DNA from: Symsagittifera roscoffensis
Taxonomy: Eukaryota > Xenacoelomorpha > Acoela > Convolutidae
NCBI RefSeq assembly: GCF_963678635.1
Contig: NC_087066.1
Coordinates: 19,377,996-19,441,995 of the forward strand
DNA: 64,000 nt
Direction: 5' to 3'
Below, one piece after another: positions 13,129 to 23,637 of this stretch. The notes beneath the pieces are model-generated. The model searched no databases and was not told the DNA's origin. It saw only the letters and a list, made by a program, of their open reading frames with translations. A program made the position numbers and the translations under genes. Every line of letters begins with the position of its first letter. Positions within the stretch are counted from its first letter, which is position 1.

Positions 13129-13759
13129 AGAGTGGCAAGCTGACTGACGTGTTCCACACTCAACATGGGCATCAAGGACAACATCCACAACGACTGTTGG
13201 GTATCGTTGAAACAATTTTAGTATCGTTCGGGTTTTATTTCAATAAAACTTAAGCGGTGGGGGGCACGATTGGCGCGGTCCGATTGTACCCTCCATCGAT
13301 CACAAATTTCCGAATTAAGGGCCTTAATTCGGGTATTTTGGTGCAAAAGAGGGTATATTATTATTCATTAACGACTACTAATAGATTTTTGTCCTAACGA
13401 TATATTACTTATCTCCTATTTAGACCCGAGAAACACCCCAATTTTGTCGAAAATTACCGATTTTCGACCTAACTGTTGACCCCCAAGATTTTGGATATCC
13501 GAGGTTTTCCAAACAGCAAAAAGCTTTTATGCAGGGAGTTACTACGTAGTTCGATCCCTCTAACTATAGAAAACCTCGGAAAAAGACTTAGTAGAAGTAA
13601 GCGAAAACAAAATTTATCGATCAGTATTTTGATAATTTTCCGAATTTTGTCAATCTGTTTTGGGGAGTTTTTAGAGTTTTTAGAGTTAGCGCAATAAGAA
13701 TTTTTGCGTTAGGAGTGTACTAAAATAATGTGTTCGGTTAGCAAAGAAACTTTTGAGTA

Positions 13760-13826
13760 ACCCTCCGATTAGATCCGTGGATAGATCTAACGACTTAAAG
13801 ATTGGAAAAGGAAGGAATCGGAGGGT
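13760..13826 (+). promoter_or_regulatory. Leader hairpin 3
   Basis: ACCCTCCGATT (13,760-13,770) pairs perfectly with AATCGGAGGGT (13,816-13,826). This is the longest stem of the series and also spans 67 bases. Confidence 0.55.
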
Positions 13827-14172
13827 CCAAATTTGATAGTTATTGGCCAAAATTTTGTTGCCAAACCAATGTTGGTCCGGCTTTTTGCATTGTTCCAGTG
13901 CCGTAGGGGGCTACTAAGCTCGTTTCAAATATTTTTAGGCACTTTCATTAGGAATTGCGGAAAAAATCTTTCAGAACCTATATAGGTGGTGAAAAAAGGC
14001 CATTTTGACGAACGCGTTTTCTCAAAGACTAGCCAACCGATCGGGATAATTTTGATATCCCAAGTTGACGTTTTTGACCACTTTCCCGGAGCACAACCGT
14101 TTTTGGATTGATAATCTCGGAAAAGAAATTTTTTTTAGAATTTGTTGGTTCGGAGTGTCCAAATTTTAGGGA

Positions 14173-14228
14173 ACCCTCCGAGCAGCAGAAAGTTTTATAA
14201 GCTAACCTTTTTATCCTACTGGGAGGGT
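14173..14228 (+). promoter_or_regulatory. Leader hairpin 4
   Basis: ACCCTCC (14,173-14,179) pairs with GGAGGGT (14,222-14,228), spanning 56 bases. Confidence 0.45.
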
Positions 14229-14839
14229 TGAGCGTGTCAGCCAACCTGGTTTTAAGTCAGATACACCGCATTTGGAGGCTTTACCGCGGTAGAACAACCC
14301 GTTTTCTTGATTTTTGGGGAACACTCCGAAATAACCCTCCGGAAGTTAAAACAACCCCCACAGAGAATTTAGCTTGTTTTGACACCTTCTGAGATTATTT
14401 GGAGACCCTTTCAAGTGAGATTCGAAAAATTTAAAATTTTGAAGGAACCTTCCGGACTAACCCTTATTAAGCCTCTTATTGACCCTCCTTAGTGAGTTTA
14501 AGGGGACCCTCCGAAGTAATTTGGGTGGTTAAGGTACCCTCCGAAGTAACCCTCCGAGGTAAGCTAGGTGTCTTAACAACCCTCCGAAGTGACACTCCGG
14601 CGTGACTTAAGACTCTTAACAACCCTCCTTATTGAAAATTAGGGGTACCTTCTGGGGAAATTTGAGCAACTAAAAAATCCATTTAGAATCGGGATAAAAG
14701 GTCAACTACCAACAGGCGTGCATATTAGGATCACAGGAGCCTATTTGACCCGGAGATTTGTGATCAACTTTGAATTCTAGATCGGGTCTGACGGAAGTGC
14801 CCGAACCAAAATTTTCTTGATTGTTATTTTGATTGTGTG

Positions 14840-15124
14840 GTTGCCTCGAGCTACTTAATAGGAAAGCTCGGGCGATCCGGGAACACATAAAAGAAGACCT
14901 CAGTGGGTGAATTAGGCAAATACACACTCACTTGAGAAGAAAAGCTGTTCCCTGCTCTCGTGCACTTTGGGTGTCCCGGGTGTGGGGGAGCTTTTTCATA
15001 GACTTTGGAGATTTTCGATTAGAAGTTGCCTTGAGCTACTTAGTAGGACAGCTCGGGCAATCGCATTAATTAAAAGAAGATCTCGGTGATTGTATTAGGT
15101 AAGTACACACTCACTTGAGAAGAC
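14840..15124 (+). repeat. Direct repeat in the copy B leader, two units of about 100 bp
   Basis: Segments 14,840-14,940 and 15,025-15,124 share the words GAGCTACTTA, AGCTCGGGC and ACACACTCACTTGAGAAG. Each unit can fold a GAGCT/AGCTC stem. Similarity may extend to a unit of about 185 bp. Function unknown. Confidence 0.65.
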
Positions 15125-15604
15125 TGTGTCCTGGGCTTTGTTCTTTTGGAGTGTTCCGATCGAGGGAAGTCTTTTTCTTTAAGACTAAGTTCTATTTATC
15201 TATTCCTGAATCATCACTGCTTTTTTACAAAAGATTGTTTGATTTTAACAAAGCAGTGATTTGATACGAGTGTGGCGCTAAAATTGATACTGACGAAAGT
15301 TCGCTGTCACCTGTAGAATTTTCTTATCTGATTATCAGTTGTGTTTTGTGTATTGGCTAAATCTTGTGAAAATTTTTTGATACTGTTAAACTAGGCAACT
15401 GGGTGGAGTTAGCATTATCTTAATACTAAGAAAGCCCTGTGTGTAACCTTAGCTGAGTCATTAATATCATCACCAAGAAATCTAGGGAACATTCTGGATA
15501 TTGAAGAAGTCGAGTAGGCAGCGTTAAGTAATTTACTTTAAACTTATCCGCGGTACGTCTGCATTGCCATTAATTTTTACGAATTTTACTATTTATTACA
15601 AAAT

Positions 15605-16060
15605 ATGCAGCGTAGAGACTCGTTAGGATCGACTACTAAGATTCCCAGGCTGAGCAAGGGAAGCACGCGAAAATTTAAAACTAGGCGTAGCCAATCTTCG
15701 TTTAGCAGCGCTTCCGACGTTTTTGCTGACAACGAATCGAGTAAAGGTCAAACTGATCTTTCAGTGAACGGAATGAGACTAGGAAGCGAGAAGAACCTCG
15801 ATCGCAGCCAAGGGCGAAGTGCCGAGGTCGGACCAGCGAGAGAGGCGCTTGTGGACCCCTTCGACGAAGGGGAACAAACGCTCATCCGACCCGACTTTGA
15901 GCCAGGCGAGGACCTCGAACGGGAAGAAATCGAAAGGACTGAAGAGGCCTCGGAGCGTTCCGAGGTTGAGCCACGAGAAGAAGTGTTGTTCAGGGGAATG
16001 TCCAAATCAGAGACTAAGATTCATAAGTGGAGAAAAGAACAATCATCTCTGGTCAAGTAG
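15605..16060 (+). pseudogene. gag: Copy B gag N-terminal part
   Basis: The ATG at 15,605 opens a 151-codon basic-then-acidic Ser/Arg-rich segment, positioned like the first gag ORF of copy C. Its character is similar (charged, disordered), but sequence identity is low. The stop at 16,058-16,060 lies just before an insertion-like segment, and the coiled-coil part of Gag resumes at about 16,480. It is taken as the start of Gag because it follows the leader directly and is followed by capsid coding sequence. Confidence 0.6.
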
Positions 16061-16169
16061 AGCAAAAATGCGATGATGTCGAGTAAAAGTCCGAGTGAAG
16101 AACAAACGATTTTGAAAGCCAAGAAAGCTGGTTGTCCTTGTACGATTAGCGCATGGCTTCATTACGAAC

Positions 16170-16520
16170 TGAAGGTCTATCTTTCAGTTATGACCATCGG
16201 AGATAACCCATCGGGATGTGGATTTCACGCCGTGCCCAAGGAACGACATAAGCAGGAAGGCGTTGTCCGCCTCGCCGACCAGGCCCATGTCTGATGAGAT
16301 AACAATGGGAGCATCCTCAACGTTCAACAGGTTGATGATTTCGATGGGCAAGCAAAAGGGCTGCGCGTCATCATGTACCAGGCTGCAACCGTAGTTGACC
16401 TCATCTTTTCTGGGTCTAACCCCATCGTTGGGGGCGGCGGACGATATAAGCGACATGTTTGCCGTCGCAGTTCTTCCAGGCCCGTAATGACAGGCCTGGA
16501 AGAACTGCGACGGGACATGA
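16170..16520 (-). other. Inverted GC-rich coding-like insert in copy B gag, ending in a palindrome
   Basis: On the minus strand a frame is open from about 16,470 down to 16,184 (about 90 codons) with G/C-rich third positions, unlike its surroundings. It includes DDAQPFCLPIEIINLL and FLGHGVKSTSR-type text that I do not recognise. It has no counterpart in the gag of copy C. At its right edge a 21-bp perfect inverted repeat (arms about 16,461-16,481 and 16,492-16,512) joins it to the resumed gag. It could be a captured fragment made by template switching during reverse transcription. Confidence 0.45.
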
Positions 16521-17900
16521 CTAAGAGAATAGATCGAGTCGAGGAGAGAGCTCACCGGGGTCAAGAGAAATTGCGAGATGAACTGACACGCGTAAAGTTG
16601 CAGGCGAGAGTCGATCAGGCTCAATTGATTCGCAACACCGATCAATACCTGGCGGAGAGCTTGGCCCAGGCGAACAAGGAGTCAGAAGAAAGAGAAGTTT
16701 TCTTGATGATGCGGAAGCTTGACGAAATCTTAAACGGGAGCAATCGGGAGGAGCGTTCCGCCCCAAGTGAGCGTTCACGCCAGGCAAATGATGGAGATGG
16801 AGCACGCAGCTATGCCGGGGCCCAGTAAAGTTCGAGAACAAATTACGAATCTAAGCACAGGGAGCGGCCCAGGGCAGCCCCATCGAAGCCAGGTTGGACA
16901 ATCCCGGTCCCGCCGGAGGCGGATGCCACCCGGGAGACAAGATTGCCCACTGTGACACAAGTCAGATCAGTGCCAGATCTGGCTATGGTCTCACAGGACA
17001 CAACGATGTATGCTTCGATGTTTGAGCTTTGAATAGATCGCTGGAAACATTCATCACCAAGCTCTCGAAATTAACCGAGAGAGGAGAGAGGTCAAGATGG
17101 ACACTCAAAAAGCCGAAATCATACAAAGACGAGTCAGACGGTTGCAACGATACTTGGATAGAGGCGACAATGTTGCACTTTGAAGAAGATAATCTCTCAA
17201 AGAAACAGGAATGCAGCGCACTGACAAGCAACTTGGAGGGTACCGCCCTAAATTGTGTGATGGCGAAGAGGGCCAATGAACGAGACAGCGCTCGCAAGAT
17301 ATTCGACATCCTGCTGAACCGTTTCGGCTCTGGAGTACAAGGGCATCACGCTATGGTGAAGTTCGAGAAGAGGCGTCAAAGAGATGACGAATCCACGAAC
17401 AAGTTTTTTGGACGACCTTGAACTACTCGAACGATCCTCGAAACCTTGGACGATCCTCGAAAATCATGGATGGAGTGAAGAGTGACGCGCTGAAAACCAT
17501 GCTAGCCACACACTTCAGCCTTTCGCTTGACCAGGTACTCACGCCCGATGATTTGCGTATGAAGTCTCGTGAGTACTTGCTCATGAAGCCGAGGGCGCAA
17601 AACCGTTACAGCAATTATGGCAACTACAGCGTAACAAACACTGGCGCGATTTCCAGTTGGTACAGTTATCGTGACGACATGGATAAGAGGAGGTCATGTG
17701 GCTCGATGGACTACCATGTTTCCGCCTGTTCTGCTTACAAACATAGGCTACTTTCTCGATGACGTTAATGCGACCGACGAGGAACACGAAGAGGACGTCA
17801 GAGGAAGCATGGACCTAGGTGCTCCTTCTGCAATTTAGAGGGACATTTCAAGTCGGATTGCACTCAATTTTGGGATGCAGTGGCGGATGCGAAACATCCC
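16479..17900 (+). pseudogene. gag: Copy B gag: coiled coil, capsid and zinc knuckles (broken)
   Basis: 16,479-16,828 encodes a charged coiled coil matching the region where copy C has its A7 frame break, and in B this part reads in one frame. 17,029-17,421 matches the C capsid, with shared words LSNLEGTAL-, LLNRFGSG and FEKRRQRDDES, typical of the retrotransposon gag capsid family. The first zinc knuckle (near 17,696) has lost its second Cys through a short deletion. The second, CSFC...H...C near 17,819-17,860, keeps the CX2CX4HX4C pattern but is out of frame with its neighbours. Several frameshifts separate the pieces. Confidence 0.75.
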
Positions 17901-19720
17901 CGTCATGAAGAGGCGCTTTCAGGCGTCAAAGCCAGTCGAGCACGTCTGATGAACGAGGCTGAGTCTCGGAGAAAAGAAACGACACCAATCACCTTTACGA
18001 CTAAGAAGGTGAAGACCTTGCCTAATGAGGTGGTAGCCTCAAGCCTGGAGGCAGTGTCGACCGGCCCGCTCAAGCTGGATTATGGCTTAGCGGTGAGGAC
18101 AGCGTTACAGAATGTCCAACAGGAACTAGCCACGAAGGAAGTTGAGCAATGGGTGAGGTCGAACGGGAAAGCACATATCTTCGGGGAAAAATTCGACATC
18201 CTGGGGAAAACAATGAAAGAAGAAGACAATCAGGGACCCAAAAAGCCTGGACTAAAGCTAAATGTTATATCGGGGAAAACATTTGGCACGACGAAAGAAG
18301 GAACGAAGATAATGTCAATTATCTCGGTCGCAGGACACCAGGTGGTCAAGAACTTGAGTGAACCGTCCGAGATTACGCTGGTACACCTGGACATTTATGC
18401 GGACTACCTGAGGGAGAAAGATCCCAAGTTGGACTCTAGGGCAGTGCGAGCGCTGCTCACGACAGGAGGTCCAAGGCTAATGAGAGTGGATGGACATTAC
18501 ATCGAAGTCCATGGCCCTTATCCGATTCTGATGAATGTGGATGGCATTAATATCTACACGAAGGCTCACGTGACTAATGCGAGTGATCAGGTAGGCCGAA
18601 GGTGCTGAAGGTGCGACGAATCGGACATAATGCCATGCTTGAACAGGATGCGGTCCACATAGGTTGCGAAGCCGATCTGGCAGCACAAGTTCTAGATGTC
18701 CAGGGCAGACAACTTTCAGTAAAAGGACTGTTAGACTGTGCAGTGGTCAGCGTCCTGTTAGTCAGCACCTGGACTGATATGGGCTTTGACAGGTCGGATC
18801 TGGTACCGACGATCATCAGACTGGCAGCTGCCAATCAGGGAGCAATCTATGTGACAGGACGGACCCCGATTATATCACTGCAGCTTGGAGGAAGACATCT
18901 TTAGATGAGCTTCCTGATGGTAGAAAATTTGGAAGAATCCGATCAATTCATCCTGGGAAGGGACTTTGTACGCAACTTTGATGTCACGATCGACCTCAAT
19001 GACGCATTGATCAGGATCAAAGATCCTGAGAGGATGTATGAAAAGAAACCTCTTAATAAGATCTTAATTAACCAGGCTGAGGTGCCGATTTTTCTGGATC
19101 GAAAAGTGAGATTGAAACCAAACCAAGCCGTGGTAGCGACGTTTAGGATGAGGAACCTAAATGAACTCAGTAATGACAGACAGGTGTGTCTGGTACCAAA
19201 TCCAAACAGTAAGAGATCGGCTATTTTAGGAAGAAGTTTCTTACTCACTCAGAGCGGACTGTGTGTCAGTGTGTTGTTGAACACAGAAGCAACAACAGTG
19301 ACAATACAGAGGGGAAAGAAACATTGCTACGCATTGCCTCTGAACACGGACTTTCAGAGTGTGGAGAACTTGAAAAAATTTGATGTAACTAAATGTCCCT
19401 TGCACACGAACCAGGAATGTATACTGAAGAGAATAAATGGATTGAAATCTTCTAAGAAATCGGAGACAGATGGGTTGTCTAGTTGTTCAAATTTTCCCGA
19501 GAGACCGACAGAAACTGAATTAGCAGCAAATAAGCCTGTCCTTCCCGAGATAGAACATCTGAACGGTAAAATATCCGACCGAGAACTAGATTCGCTTAGG
19601 GCGATTCTAAATCGGAATGCAGACGTTTTTTCAAAGCATAAGGCCAATATAGGTTGCTGCAATTTTGTAGAGCACGAGATTGAGATAGAAGAGGGCTCAG
19701 TGATCTGGAGGATCACATAG
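17880..19720 (+). pseudogene. pol: Copy B protease region and start of RT (broken)
   Basis: This matches copy C from after the zinc knuckles through the aspartic protease to the RT entrance. The protease active site, DTG in C, reads DCA here (about 18,733), and a frame break lies at 18,600, so the protease is dead. The words FILGRDF (18,949) and LVPNPNS (19,192) are shared with C. At about 19,700 the sequence jumps from the EHEIEIEE motif straight to the LEDHIE motif beyond the RT active site. About 520 bases, including the YVDD box, are deleted. Confidence 0.78.
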
Positions 19721-21318
19721 AGAGGTTGGCTGAGGTGTTTACTTGCATAAAGCAGGCGGGCCTGAAGTGTAAACCCTCAAAGTGTGAGATCCTCAGAGAC
19801 TCCATAAAATATCTGGGCCGCCTTGCGGATAAGCATGGAGTGAGACCGGATCCCGAAGCGGTCGAAGCAGTCTTGACCTGGAAGGCACCTAAGACAGACA
19901 CACAATTGATGAGCTTTTTGGGGTTTGCTAACTATTATCGAGAGTTCATCAAGGGATACGCCGATAAGATATACCCATGCAGCAGTTGATGAGAAATAAG
20001 GGCAAAAAATTCACTTGGACTGACGAGGCACAAGTTTCATTTGGAAACAAAAAACGTGAACTTTGCGATACACCGGTCCTCGGCATGCCAACAGAGAAGG
20101 GGATGTTCGTGTTAGACACGGATGCATCAGTAGTTGTGATATCAGGCATACTTCACAGGAGCAAGAGTGGAACGGGAGAACGGTTTCCATCCAATAGCCT
20201 ATGGAAGTAAAGTCCTGAGTGATACTGAGATGAAGCACGGCGCACCAAAAGCGGAATTGTTCGCGGTGATCACTTTCATGGAAAAATACGCGGCATACTT
20301 GGGGAGTGCTCCCTTCAAGTTGTGTTTGGAAAATCGTGCCCTTGCCTGGCTGAAAACCTATTCGATGGACCAAAGTTATATTGGTAGTTGGATCGTGCGC
20401 CTGGATGGATACCACATGATCATAGAGCACCGTACTCGTGACATGCACCAAAATACTGATAGCCTCAGTAAAAAAAAAAGAATTCTATGAGCGCTTAGAA
20501 GAGAAGCAGGCCAATCAAGCAGAAATCAAGGACGGATGTTCATTTCTAGATAAGGAAACCTACGATAAACTACCACTCATCAGGTGGCTGGACAGTCAGA
20601 GCAACCCATACCAGGACACCTTGAACTTCCGATGGAGACGGCCGCTGAAAAAACGGTATTGGCCAGGGGTGTTCCAGTTCAACTGGATCTGCTAGTCCGA
20701 TCCAATCTGGTGCAGCAAGATCTTACCAGGCTGGGTATAAACAGCATTGCCCTACTAAATAGGACAGTGAATGTGGCGCCGGACGTCATGGGGAAGCTCC
20801 GTGACCTGCTGCATAGAGAAGCCGACAGACATGATCGTTGGTGGATGGAGACCGTCCAACGGTTGACCGTCACTGAGAGAACAGAGAAGAGGCAAGTGAC
20901 CATTCGCAGTCGCGATGTGGAATGGGATTGCCGGTCGATAGTGAACCAGCTGGTGAGCTCAATGCCGAAGGAGCTCTTGCTGAGGACTTCGTTCACAGAA
21001 CGTGGGAAATCGACCCAGGTCCGAACCACTGAAGAAGTCAGGGTCAAGTCGAAGTCCAGCTTCACGAGAAAAGTACAATTTACGGATGCAAGGGAAGAGT
21101 TAGAACCGAGCTTGAATTGTTCATCCGGGGACGAGACAATGTCCGGGGAGTCAGGCACTTTCGACCCCGTACATGACGACTTGTCTGGGGAGACACTGTT
21201 GGGACAACCAAAGGACATAATGGCGGGAACGCTAAGAAACCACCTTTTGGACGATTTTTTGAATCTTTTTTTGACCTACCGAACCATTATTCAAAAAATA
21301 TCGTATAAGAGAGTATAA
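19721..21318 (+). pseudogene. pol: Copy B RT connection, RNase H and linker (broken; integrase deleted)
   Basis: 19,726-19,980 carries the part after the RT palm, including KYLGRLADKHG and SFLGFANYYREF. This segment is missing in copy C, so B shows its ancestral form. RNase H follows with DTDAS (about 20,118), KAELFAV (about 20,250) and a changed third Asp (LENRAL, where C has VDNRAL). Shifts occur at about 19,980, 20,165 and 20,470. 20,584-21,318 is a charged linker. The next recognisable sequence is the macro-like tail, so about 900 codons including the integrase are gone. Confidence 0.75.
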
Positions 21319-21325
21319 GAATATC

Positions 21326-21652
21326 GATTTTTTATGGAAACAGAGGCCTGGTGTGGGAGGGATGATAGCACTGTCCCCTGTTGCATCACAGATACCAGGG
21401 AATTTTTTGTGTTTCCTGGTCACTAAGGCCACTGATAAGCAACACGTAAATCCAGAGAGCTTGGTATTGGCCTTGACTCGACTTAGGGATTTTCTGGTTC
21501 AGTGAGGAGCGACCTCTCTCTCGTTACCATTCTATGATCCCAATAGGGGAAAGCTACATCCGAGAGTGTTATATGCCCTTGTACACGTGATATTTTCGGA
21601 AACTGACATAGAGTCTTACTTACATGAAAAGTACTATCTGAGCATATGCTAG
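21326..21652 (+). pseudogene. pol: Copy B macro-domain-like Pol C-terminus (broken)
   Basis: A frame beginning near 21,336 encodes the last 105 residues of Pol, including PGNFLCFLVTK, LTRLRDF, PFYDPNRGKL and SETDIESYLHEKYY, ending at a TAG at 21,650-21,652. One in-frame TGA lies near 21,503. These blocks line up with residues 1278-1380 of the C pol ORF, and the stop is at the same place, so this is the true Pol C-terminus. The region is too short and frame-broken to be found as one ORF. Confidence 0.75.
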
Positions 21653-22112
21653 GAGTTGCATTCGGTGATAAGTGGTTTTTATTGAGTTTACTTTATAGGC
21701 ATTAGGATCAAATTTTAGGTTAGCTACTAGGGATTATGCTTTTATGCAATAATGTGAATAGGTGATGTTTATGTGTTATGTTATTGTTAGGGTGTGTTTT
21801 ATGTGATGTTTGTGTCATAAAAGACCTGGAACAATCCAGGTAGTGAAGTTGACAGCGCTCATTTGTGTTACCTTGATAAGGTTGCAGGTGGACGATCCAC
21901 CTTGGTGCTAAATTTTAAATCAAGAACGAAAAAAAAAATTCATTGGATAGGTTTTAAAAACGTGAAGGATGTTTTATCCTGGAAATGATGCGGCAAGAAA
22001 TGACGGTTGTAAGTCGTGACTTGCGTTTTAGATCTTGATTGATCTAGTTTTGTTCATTGACCTGCCTTGAAGAATCGAAAGAAGACGACGACAAGAAACA
22101 CACGATAGAAAG
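21653..22112 (+). other. Copy B pol-X1 spacer
   Basis: AT-rich and non-coding, in the same position as the spacers in A (3031-3458) and C (36,834-37,341). Only short shared words are visible. Confidence 0.5.
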
Positions 22113-23637
22113 ATGGTTGACACAAATGATTTGATGCTTTTTGTCTCAGTGAGTCTAGGAGCGACTCTAGACGAGATATATCAGCGCTGATTGATTGTGA
22201 TTTCGCGCAAGAAGACCCGGGACTGGCGATGTTCGTGGTCGCGCTCCTCAATGCGTTAGGACGAGAGGGTCGAGGGAACCGCCCCACCGAAGTAGTGTTG
22301 ATGTTGGCCTACGGTGAGTCCGGGACCGCCAGAGAGGTCGAAACCGACTGATAAGATGGCGGCTAGGAGAAATGTCAGGCCACGACTTGGCTCGTGAGCC
22401 GGGACTAGGCGAGCAGAGGGATCACCGGCTAGGTGAGATGCCCCTAATTGTTCAACCTGTGCAGCTGCTCATCGGAGCGAAAAGACTACGTGATTGGACG
22501 GGCCCGTCGCATTCAGTAGATTCTCCAACAGCTGCTCCTCCACTGAAGAGAGTGAGGATGAACGAGGTAGAGATCCAGACCTCGGAGACGATTGAGACGT
22601 TGGAGAAGAAAGATAAGGATCAGAGCGAGCTGTGTGCCAAGCTGCAGGAGTACAGGGCAATAGCTCAAGAAAGACACGAATGGAAGAAGAAGTTCGAAGA
22701 TATGCAAATGGCCTTCAAGAAAGAAGAGATAAAACACCTGAAAGAGCTATATATGGCTAGGGTGAGCCAAGTGTCACCGGAGGTTCTGGCGACGGTGAAC
22801 TCCTCGGAGGGATCTAGGGACACGCATCCCAGGGAGAAGGCACAGGAGCTGGGCTCACCGAGAGAGCCCGAGGCTCCTCAGTAGACATCACAGTCTACTC
22901 CAAACCCGAGGAATACGGTACCGGATCCTTCAGACACCTATCTGGCTCACCAGTTTCAAGAGTCATTCAATCAGGTGGCCAGAGCAGCGATGAATGAGAT
23001 CAACAGGACCACTGGCCGGACGCTGGGTAGGGTCGTCCCTTCCCAGTGCCTTGATCGACTCAAGTGGCTCGGAGCGAATACCTCAGGTTCGTGGACCTTG
23101 ATGGGTTGCCTCCGGACAATACCTTTGGGCCCGTGAATACCGGATCTCTTACGGACGTCCGTCGGAGAGCCAGGTAATTGACACCACCTGCCCAAAAGGG
23201 CAAATTTCTGGCAGAGAATAAGCCCAGTAACAAGCACCACAAGCTGTATAGGCAGTTCGCCAAACCACCCGGCCAGGCGCCTGGTGAGTATTCGGGAGAC
23301 TATCCCGAGCGACCTCGGTTGGGGGAGATGAAAGGAGATAGGCAGGACTGAAGGCACCAGTGGGTGACGGCCTGTTTGCGGCCTATGGTCCTTTGGATGT
23401 AAAGGCTGCCAAATATTTGATAGTGGTCAGTTCAGACTATCTCTACACGCCCCGTTCTCTCTTTTGGCCGGATGTGATTTTCCTGACAGCGCCTAAGTTT
23501 GGTTGGTGCTGGATGAAGTCCTGGGAATGGAGCTGTCCAACTTCGCCGGGTTACTGATGTTGAGGCCAGGGGTAGATGATGATCACTTGTTGATACAACA
23601 GGTGGCCAATGACCTCTGGTTCAGGTAGATCGATTAT
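22113..23637 (+). pseudogene. Copy B ORF X1 (broken, SGNH domain deleted)
   Basis: ATG at 22,113 opens a segment matching the X1 N-terminus (TLDEIYQR corresponds to TLDELYRR in C) with early stops. 22,372-22,884 holds GHDLAREPGLG and a coiled coil as in C. The GDSL/GTND/DGIHF domain is absent. From about 23,060 the sequence follows the X1 second domain, with VVSSDYLYTPRSLFWPD at about 23,425 where C has VAGSDF...LFWPE. It then jumps to the LDEVLGMELSNF segment (23,509), present in A but deleted in C. A TAG at 23,626-23,628 ends this part in frame with X2. Confidence 0.7.

Larger units (their letters stand above)
12564..15604 (+). other. Copy B 5' leader, 3 kb, non-coding with repeated hairpins
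   Basis: No ORF with family support lies here. The main structure is a set of paired words: ACCCTCC followed about 60 bases later by GGAGGGT, at 12,685/12,744, 13,062/13,122, 13,760/13,816 and 14,173/14,222. The third pair is 11 bp and perfect. Further unpaired ACCCTCCG words cluster at 14,330-14,630. A direct repeat follows at 14,840-15,124. Such a long leader in front of gag is a normal place for packaging or internal ribosome-entry structures, which is inference here. Confidence 0.6.
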
